This document shows positions 55,558 through 64,000 of a stretch of DNA of 64,000 bases, one piece after another. Within the stretch, counting starts at the first letter, position 1, and every line of letters starts with the position of its first letter. A program made the position numbers and the translations under genes. The DNA comes from Urechis unicinctus (Eukaryota > Annelida > Polychaeta > Xenopneusta > Urechidae). The notes under the pieces were generated by a model that saw only the letters and a program-made list of their open reading frames with translations, was not told the origin of the DNA and ran no database searches. The stretch covers positions 21,365,537 to 21,429,536 of the forward strand of contig CM067344.1 of NCBI GenBank assembly GCA_034190875.2, written 5' to 3'.

Positions 55558-58500
55558 ATGTCTGCGCCCTCGGAAAATGTGCGAGTGCGCCTCCACTTTG
55601 TCAACCTTAAAGATTTCCCGAAGCATTTACCCATCAGATGCTGGCTTCTAGTGAACACTAGACAATCTTTGACTATTAGTGATGTAGAAAACTTAATATC
55701 CGCTCGGTTTGGGTTGAAATATGCCTTAAAGCTTGAATTATCGCTCGATGATTGTCTGCTACCGTCGTGGGAGAGTGCAAAGTTGCTTCGTGACGGAGAC
55801 GAACTCAGGTAATTGCGTGAGTAAAACACGAACCCCAGGCCAGGCCAACGTAACCGACCGTCCTTATTTGACGGCAACCATGTCCATAGGCAAGGCACTC
55901 GCCCCTGGTGTTTTGATGATCTGATGCCACCTTACTGGTCCTTAGTTAGCAGGGGCGAGGGTCCGTATGGCAGAATCTTGAGCGTTGTAAGCAAATATGC
56001 TCCTTCTCGCAATGCACACAAGGGACAGTTTAAAAAATATAGATTTTCATATCCATAAATGTCTTACCATCAATCTTGCCTAAGTGCAACGGTCATGCTC
56101 CTTAATCAACAGAATCAGTGCTTTTCAATTGGACGCGCCTCTACGGGTGATGTACGAAGAAAATGGGTCAGAGATGATATAATACTGTTTCATTCTGCAG
56201 GTTTGAATATAACAATGACCTGTATTGGTTTGGCTTTCGGTTAGAAATCACGAGCTCCATCAAATTATGTTGCATTGTGGGAGTCGGTCATGTTGAGTTT
56301 TTGAAAATAGTTTCATGATGTGCCGTATTTTAGTGCTGAAACAGAACAAAAGTACGATAATTTAGTAATTGAAACAGTCCTCGTGTCATTTTGTGATATA
56401 ATCTTGCATTTTGTCACAATTATTTTTGCTTGGAGGTCTTTTGTAAGTTTTTAGCGAGTTCTGAAGTCATTTAGACTCCTGAACCTCGGAAATTTCACAG
56501 ACGGCTCTTTGCCTCTACAGCTCGGATGTGAGAGATCGAAAGTCATAAATAACACGGAGCTGTCAGAGGCGGAGTTTCTTTGCCTACCATGTCCATGACA
56601 AAGTCAAAGAAGAAATATTGCTTCCCTCAGCTCCCGACTCCGAGCTTTACCAATTGCTCAATTTTCATGTCTGAACGGTAGCTTATGGTGATACCAGCAA
56701 CAATAATGGGTGAGGTAGTCTGCCTCGCTGTGACCACATTAATTTTAACAACGATGATAGATTTGGCACCATTAACACCAGTATTTTTTATTTTAGCAAT
56801 GGCATTGCTAGATTTAAGGATAATGTGTTACTGCATTACACCAACTGAATAAGCTGTTGGTGCTCCATGATAAGCAGCTCATGCCAAACTAATTATTTGT
56901 CAGCAATATTGTTTTATCTTAGTATTCTGTGATTTTCTTGAAATCAAATCTCTTTCTGATCGCATTTTGATGTTCAGATTTCCGGTCATCAGCTCCTATA
57001 GGTTGCATTTTCAGCTAAGATATTCAAGTGATTAGACCTATTAGTTTTTATGTAAAATCTTGGTGTTTGGCATGAATTGAGATGTTCCAAGCCAGTTGTT
57101 TGCTACTGTAGTTGGTAGATAACACAGATGCTAGATTTAACCCTGTTGTTATAGGTAAACACATTCAGTGACTTTATAAGTCAGCATATTATGTTAATAC
57201 CAACTCCTTCTTACAGTGTTACAGGGCTCTCTTTTGAGGTTACAGAGATATGCAAATCATCGACCATGCCAGAAATACTCTGTGGAAAGAATTCAGCGTC
57301 AAGATCACCGATGAGCATGACCTTTTCCCCAGGAAGCCCAGCGCAAACAGCAGCTAAGTCTGTTGTCAACATTGTGGATAATGGACTGCAAAACGAGAGG
57401 GGCATGTTGGCATCAGAAACGGCTTCAATCCAAGAGAAACATTTGGCAGAAAATATTGTCCTGTCCGATACCAAGAACATGGAATCAAGTTCTGACCTAA
57501 CCTGTGTAAATCATAGATCACAGATGGATGACACCACAACATTGGGTTCAACAAGAAAGCGATCGTTTAGTTGTTCATCATCCGGTGATGTCAGTTTGGA
57601 TGGATGTGCTGGAGGAAATGAGTCCCATATGACAAACACACCAACCACTGAAGTTAAGGAACCTACTGCGTACATGCAAATTCATCCATGCAATGAAATG
57701 GTGCCAGCTGAGGGAAGAAACCATACATTGATTGAACAGACCCCAGAACCCAAAGAAAGGGAATCAACTGAGACCACAGGATCTATAGAGCAGAAATCCA
57801 AACGAAAAAGAAGGAAAAGGAACAAAAATAAAAACAAAACACCAGATACAAATGATGACACGCATGATTTGAAGACAGATTTGAGACATCAGCACACAAA
57901 TGGAAAGCAATTCAAACCACAGCGTTCCCTACATACACAGCCACCTCCGCGTAAAAAGACACTCACAAATATCGCCAGAACATCAGCATGGGATAATAAG
58001 GGCCATGTTCATTTTGATTCATCAGAAGATGAGTCACTGGCAGATGAGAAGGCAGAAACAGCTGTGTTCAAGGAATCAATGGCAGATGAGAAGGCAGAAA
58101 CAGCTGTGTCCACGGAATCAATGGCAGATGAGAAGGCAGAAACAGTTGTGTCCATGGAATCAATGGCAGATGAGAAGGCAGAAACAGCTGTGTCCACGGA
58201 ATCAATGGCAGATGAGAAGGCAGTAACAGCTGTGTGCACAGAATCAATGACAGAAGAGGAGACAGAGGCAATGCTGTCTGTGGATGAGATGCCCTTTACA
58301 GGAAGAAACAGAGAAGAGGAATCTACTGTGTCAAACAGACTTCAGCGATTGGCTGATAGCTCTTCAGATCAGGCAGTGAACAGCCATGCATTGATGGCAG
58401 AACCCAACCAGTATGGATTTAAGTCCAACCATGAACAACACAAGAATGGACTTAAGTTTAAGCCAAAACACAATAACAGAAAGCAGAACCAGTTAGGTAA

Positions 58501-60426
58501 TGTTCCAGTTTTCAGTCGGAAAAAGATGAAAAAGGCGGGATCATATGCGGTGGATTTTGACAGTAACCTCTGTGATAAGATCTCTAATGTGGCCACTATT
58601 CAAAAGGTTTGTTTTTTTATTGAGTCATATTGTCCACGGTTTGTTATTTGTCTTATTTGGGAACACTGGTTATGATGTTATACTAGCGAGTCCTGTTTGT
58701 GTTATCAGGATGATGCAAGTCCAGCTGAGTCTAAGCCGGAGGAAGGTCCCAGACCCTCCGAAGGACTATTCACCAATGCCATTGCTTCAAGGCCCCCCCA
58801 GCAGTGGGGATACAATAGCATACAAGGTACCATTGCTAATCTTACACTCCACGAGTTCATGTGAACCCACTTTCTCTTGGAATCTACATGACGTGTTATA
58901 ATATCCTTGTGATAAAAATAAATATAAACTGGAGTAGAAAGCTACTTAAACTTTCATTAAATGATCAGAAATAATTTCTCCATCGAGAGAGATTCTGCTT
59001 TGTATATAGAACGTCAATAAGGTTGTGTACTTGTGGATGTAGATCCTCGAAATTGACGAACAGTACTGTCCAGTACAATGTTGTTGTTTAGTCTTCTCAA
59101 TTTCCAGGTAGTTATGCTTTGATATGGTAATATAGAAAGTCAATAAGGTTGTGTACATGTGGATGTAGATCCTCGAAATTGACGAACAGTACTGTCCAGT
59201 GCTTTCCTCTTACAAGGTAGATGTTTTGTTTGTCTTTTCTGTAATGTTGTGGCTAATTTAGTCTTGAGAAAACTCAATTTCCAGGTAGTTACCTGTCTGT
59301 TGATATCAAGAAGAAACAAAATTCAAATTGATTAGTGTAATTGTTGTAGGAAGCGTTAGTCGTGCAATATGATCCACTCAGCAACTCTGTGGAGGTGGAG
59401 CTGAAAACAACAGCTACAGGTTCGTGTCCTTTTCGTAATGCTCCATCACAAATACAGAGAACAGCAGAGATGAAAGTGTTCTGGATTTTCCCGGAATTCC
59501 GAAATTTGAGATTTTGTCGATAAATTCTCCCGATTCACCAGAATCCATCTGAGAGCTCCATTTTTCAAAATTTTCCCAGGGGGGCATGCCCCCGGACTCC
59601 CCTAGTGGGGCTTTGTGCCTTCGGTACTGGCATGTACCTCCTTACGGCAGCCACAATGCGGCGCTCATATTGCCAATAATCAACATCTCATAAACATTTT
59701 CAGTGTTTTTCACAAAACTCCACTTACGGCAGCCACAATGCGGCGCTCATATTGCCAATAATCAACATCTCATAAACATTTTCAGTGTTTTTCACAAAAC
59801 TCCACTTTCATCTCTGGAATATGAATCGATCATATAATGACCCGTAAGAACATTTTAATAGTCGTTTTTTAATATGTACGATTGGTTGGGCCTTATTATT
59901 ACCAACTGGTTGTTTCAGTGAGAGTTATTGGTTGTGGGTTGTTCTATATATTTAACGTTATTTTGTTTGTTTGAATTTACAGAGAAGAAAACTCCTGGTA
60001 GATTTGATATTACCATTGAAGATGAGAATGAAATATTAACAAACACACAGGCAGCTGATGCCAAGGTTGGTAGAATACAGCTGAAACATCATGTAGGAAA
60101 TTCCTGTGGATATGTATATATATAGCATCGTTGACACCGAGTGTGCAGTAACTGCATATGTTGTTTCATAATTTTCTGGTATTTTGGCTCAAACTCAGCT
60201 CGTTTTCATCTGGGGATGTCCAGTAGGGTCTACCACATGCTATGTTTGTTTTATAATTCCATCCCATCAAATATTTCTGTGAAGGAACTGATGTAAAATT
60301 ACACTTGTGTAATGTTGTTTTGTTTGGAAGGGGGAAGAGGTTTTTTCAATCATCATTTTGTATATACTGCAGGTCAAGTTGAGCTGGACATCACTGGTGG
60401 AGCCTCGATTAGTGACCAAGTCATGA
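55558..60426 (+). CDS. COIL: Coilin, Cajal-body scaffold protein
   Basis: Seven exons with consistent phases: 55,558-55,808; 57,217-58,606; 58,725-58,826; 59,169-59,216; 59,350-59,419; 59,983-60,065; 60,373-60,426, giving 665 residues. The start MSAPSENVRVRLHF and CWLLVN, LISARFG, LLPSWESAKLLRDGDELR match the N-terminal self-association domain. The long second exon is disordered and basic (KRKRRKRNKNKNK) and includes six 14-residue acidic repeats. The C-terminal Tudor-like domain follows: PPKDYSPMPLL, ILEIDEQYCPVLSSYK, VQYDPLSNSVEVEL, PGRFDITIEDENE and VKLSWTSLVEPRLV, each with a clear counterpart in human coilin. Coilin nucleates Cajal bodies and helps snRNP and telomerase assembly. I saw no RG box. 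An upstream ATG at 55,519 would add 13 residues. Exon 3 needs the second of two nearby 3' splice sites to stay in frame. Confidence 0.88.
58040..58291 (+). repeat. 42-bp coding repeat in coilin, six copies
   Basis: Each copy encodes 14 residues of the type ADEKAETAVSTESM; the last (TEEETEAMLSVDEM) is the most diverged. The period is a multiple of three, so the frame survives copy-number change. Confidence 0.95.
59005..59200 (+). repeat. 70-bp duplication carrying a partial coilin exon
   Basis: 59,005-59,074 and 59,131-59,200 are almost identical and 126 bp apart. The second copy holds the 3' splice site and the first two thirds of the real 48-bp exon (59,169-59,216). The first holds the same 3' splice site and exon start but no 5' splice site, so it is a decoy exon head. 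Confidence 0.9.
59465..59816. mobile_element. 352-bp hAT-like MITE in a coilin intron
   Basis: The ends cagagatgaaagtg and cactttcatctctg are perfect 14-bp inverted repeats of the CAGRG type found in hAT elements. No matching 8-bp duplication remains. Inside are ggggggcatgcccccggac and, at 59,642-59,805, two tandem 82-bp copies of one segment. Confidence 0.7.
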
Positions 60427-61110
60427 ATATTCATGGCTCACACCATCAACATTGTTATGGTACATAGAAAGGCGATCAAATCTGCAGAATGTGGCTTGAA
60501 AATAAATGCAAGGGTGAATGTTGAGAATGCTAATGGACAGTTTTATTAGTTCTATCAACAAACACAACTGTGAAGCCTTTTCTAGAATCCACATATCTAA
60601 CAATACCAGACACAACAGTGGTTCTTGGAACTTGTCCATATGGAATAAATTCAACTATGATGTTGACCATGAAAAAAAACCCATTGTATATGTGCCATGA
60701 GCTCAGTGTTATACAGCTGCCACAGAATCAGCAAAAACAAAACTTGCATTTGAAGCCAATTCCCATTTTATTACATATGTCTGGATAAGTAAGTCTATTT
60801 TAATGCATTGCCCAAGTTACGAAGAAAAAAACTGGGCAACTTTCTTGTGCAAAATACTGGAATATTAAGCATGGCAATAAAATAATTGAATAAATAATTG
60901 AATATATTTGGAAGCATTTATCATTAACAGGTATTCTGGCTGGTAGACACATATCACAGTAAATGCCTTTAAACCCACCATGGCACAGCACAAATGATGG
61001 TGCAGAATAAGCGAATGCACATTAAAACCCTGACCACAATCTGCCATCATCTGGATTCCTTTAGACTGCTGTCTTTGGCAGTGAGGTGAGATTTGCTGGA
61101 TGCTGGGGTC
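60427..61110. other. Gap between convergent coilin and DIS3L2 ends
   Basis: A plus-strand AATAAA at 60,501-60,506 suits coilin, and a minus-strand signal (tttatt at 60,767-60,772) could serve DIS3L2. The two transcripts would thus end within about 300 bp of each other without overlap. Confidence 0.5.
60501..60506 (+). terminator. Poly(A) signal AATAAA of coilin
   Basis: Lies 75 bases after the coilin stop codon at 60,426, consistent with a short 3' leader. Confidence 0.5.
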
Positions 61111-64000
61111 TTACTCATCTGGGTGCTTCACCACTGCCTGTGAAGTAAGAAATAATAAGTGTTAATTTGTAAATTCTCACTTAAACCTCACTGTACAACC
61201 TGTATCCCCACAGAATGCTCACATGAATATACGCACTGCCATTGTATACATTACCAATTGTGAATGGTGTTTATGTGCAATAACCTTAATTAATCCTCAA
61301 CATGTCTGCTGTGCCCAATATATGACGAGACACTAATTGTTCATGAGACAGAGACCACTTACATTCCACTTGAGAGGTTTGTCGCCCTCAGACAGAGTGC
61401 ACTTGACACGGGAGAAGATGTTGATGACCTGGGTCACCTCGGCACCGCGAGTCTCGTCTGCTGCCCACGTCAGCGTTAATTCTGGCCGCTTCTGGTGTTT
61501 CCGGTATGTGTAGTTTTTCAATGGGAGTTGCTTAAAGAAAGTTATGTTAAAAATGAATTTAAGGAAAAAAAACGTGATCAATTTACTGATCAGAGGAAGA
61601 AACGCCCAGGAATCTCACCCTCCCCTCCCTTCCTATCACAACAATCCATGCCACGGCAGTGTATGTTTGCCCTCAATTGCTACACACCACAATCGTATGT
61701 GGCCAAAAACCAACAATCAATTATCTGACGAGAGCAGTATACAGTAGGATTGAAATGAATGCCCTACCTCGAGGTAAACCCGCTTGGTAACCCCCAGTCT
61801 TAACACAAGGACATCAAAGGATTGGTCAAGCACCGCCATAACCATCCCCATCTCCTCCAGAGGACCGCACTCCTGGTTACACACAGTGTCAAGTCATTCA
61901 ATTAATGCCTTCAAAGTTAACAGAAACCATGGGTCAAATTAAGGGTCAAAAGCAAAGGTCAGTTATGTAGCACACCTTTGGCATGAACCATGCTACACTA
62001 AAAAGATAACAATAGTGTCTGTCACTAATGAAATGCCAGGTGACCTTGTAAGTAACCAGAAACACTGACATTTTGTCAGTTTGAATCATTATATATTATG
62101 AAATGATGTATCGTAATTATTATCCATCAATCCATCCATTAATAACTGAACAAGTTGTGACAGTTGTTTTCGATGCTGTTCATTCAATGACAAACAACTT
62201 TGAGGTAAGAAATAAAATTGTTCTTACTTTCACAAAGACTGCAAAGAACATTTGTGAGCTAAGCTCACTGACGCGCTTAGCAGTGGCCTTTTTGTTGTTA
62301 CAATGTGAGCATTGTTCCTGTACTTCCTCCTTCAGCTTGCTGGGCACCTCTGAATATCCTGCCATAACAACCAACACATACATTAGGTATAACAACACCT
62401 GACACGGGGTGAGGTTGATGGCAGAGGAGGAAAAAACAAAAAAAAAAAGTTAGACACCCAAATATCATTCAGTATTGTTTTCAAGACCAGACCACCAGTA
62501 CCTAGTGATGCGGCGAGGCATCTGTGGACCATGACGTCAGCGTAGCGACGGATGGGCGAGGTGAAGTGGGTATAGAGAGGAACATTGAGGGCATAGTGAT
62601 GAAATAACGACTCGTCTTCAATGCATCCCGTACAGAAATACACAGCCAGCTGCACTCACAAACACGCCCGAGCATTGGCTTCAATCTATGACATTTACAG
62701 CAATACATCAAACATGGCAAATCATATTTTCTTAGGAGACACAAATTATTGCATGCATAAATTCATCCATCAGCGTTACAATGCCATTCAAATCAATTTC
62801 AATCAATAACAAAAGGAGCAGTGAGAGCTAGTGACGCGGGATGATTATCGACCTGCATTGGCTTGGAGCAGAGAGCTGTGAGGATTTGCATGCGGGCTTG
62901 ATCATCTAGATCCTCACCTGCTTGAGCCTGAATAGACCTCTGAAATACACACACCAGTAGGGTACACCTTAGTCACATCCAAAGTGCGCCCCAGTAGGTG
63001 GATAGGTTAATGCTTCTTTATACAAACGACCCCAATATTGTTTATAAGGTAAACATGAGTTGATAAGTCAACCATGTAAGGCGGCAAAGATCAGCATCAA
63101 TTGCAGGTGTGAGGATCAACACACCTGAAGGGCTGCTGAGCTTGATCCATCAATAGCTATTCCAAGTCCTTTACACACAGCCATCTGCACCGCAAATAAA
63201 CCAGCATACTTAGACAAATGCTTTCAATAACAGAATAGACAAAAAATAATGTTATTTGATAAATATTGGCCGACAAAATGCCTCTTATGAGGATCAAACA
63301 CAAAACTAGATAGGTTGGACCGGCTATTTGGTAAGAACACTAGCTTAACTTAGCAACATGACTGGGTAAGGATGAGTAGCGTACATACCAAGTCAGTGAT
63401 CATGCGAGTTTGTGGTGGAGGGTGGCGACGTAGAACCGCCAGAGCAGGCAAGGCTTTATAGATGTGATGAGCAACAGCCATGTTAGCGAGCAACATAAAC
63501 TCCTCGACAAGTCTACAACAGCAAGGCATTATAACCCAACACACATAGAGAGCTGCTTCCCATACAAGCACACACACAAAACAACGCCAGATGTCATCAA
63601 CAAGACAATTACCGATCCTACATAATAGCCACGTCACAATTTCCAAAGTGATTGGCAAATGACTGCATGACGTGATTAGCAGCCAGCAATACAATTGTGA
63701 TTTTGTTCTTGATGACAGGTATTTAATAATCATTTTCTGTCTGAATTAATTAATTAGCCACATAATCAATTATCACCTACACTGCCACACGCAGGGTAAG
63801 TCAGTCATTGCACAATACACCGGGTGGCATTATGTGAGGCCGCCACACAGCGATGTATGAAATGGATATAACATAAGCCGACCACAGCATGAATGTTCTG
63901 CACAGGGGTACTGACCTGTCTATGCATTGTTTTACAGATCATCAAATAATAAAATAATTGAAGCTGGCTTTTGACCACAATAGCAGTGATTCGCTGTATG
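61111..64000 (-). CDS. DIS3L2: DIS3L2-like 3'-5' exoribonuclease, C-terminal half
   Basis: Eight exons are visible on the minus strand, all in phase: 63,512-63,389; 63,184-63,125; 62,939-62,853; 62,649-62,496; 62,358-62,228; 61,872-61,768; 61,530-61,363; 61,137-61,111 (stop). The order of motifs is [59 protein letters not shown] (the end of the RNB catalytic domain), [43 protein letters not shown] and RPELTLTW (S1 domain). This pattern belongs to DIS3L2, which degrades uridylated RNAs such as pre-let-7 in the cytoplasm, and not to DIS3 or DIS3L1. The N-terminal cold-shock domains and the active-site aspartates lie beyond the window. The last exon encodes only eight residues. I saw no further exon between 63,513 and 64,000. 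Confidence 0.92.

Overview
The window is nuclear DNA from an animal. Genes are split by short GT-AG introns (about 60 bp to 3 kb), and the recognisable products are metazoan: Wnt8, FAM20C, coilin, DIS3L2 and a Rho GTPase. The compact genes, many private minisatellites and several non-autonomous DNA transposons fit an invertebrate. An amphioxus, a hemichordate or a lophotrochozoan would all fit; the sequence read by eye does not decide between them.

Layout. About 1-20.8 kb is a large, decayed repeat array. A block 'A' of roughly 3-3.5 kb occurs three times (start 1, start 12,617, and an older copy at 18.7-20.8 kb). A block 'U' of about 2.5-2.97 kb occurs four times (3,023; 5,993; 8,929; 16,135). 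No gene there could be supported, although some frames stay open. About 20.8-29.1 kb holds hairpins, a 200-bp inverted-repeat element, a dispersed repeat and two minisatellites, with no convincing gene. FAM20C (secretory-pathway protein kinase) lies at 29.2-32.6 kb. About 32.6-38.7 kb is mostly empty, apart from minisatellites and a PHD-bearing retroelement fossil.

At 39.3-44.9 kb is an unrecognised multi-exon gene whose long intron appears to hold a complete Rho-family GTPase gene. A single-exon CapA-like metallophosphatase gene of bacterial type follows on the minus strand (45.5-46.6 kb). A complete six-exon wnt8 gene fills 48.6-53.9 kb on the minus strand; its third intron carries a minisatellite interrupted by a CAC-ended DNA transposon. 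Coilin (plus strand, 55.6-60.4 kb) converges on the 3' half of DIS3L2 (minus strand, from 61.1 kb past the window end).

The genes do not form one pathway. They are ordinary housekeeping and developmental genes side by side: morphogen signalling (wnt8), secretory phosphorylation (FAM20C), Cajal bodies (coilin), 3'-5' RNA decay (DIS3L2) and small-GTPase signalling (Rho). All exon joins given were checked by hand for reading phase. Homology calls rest on remembered family motifs, not on a search.
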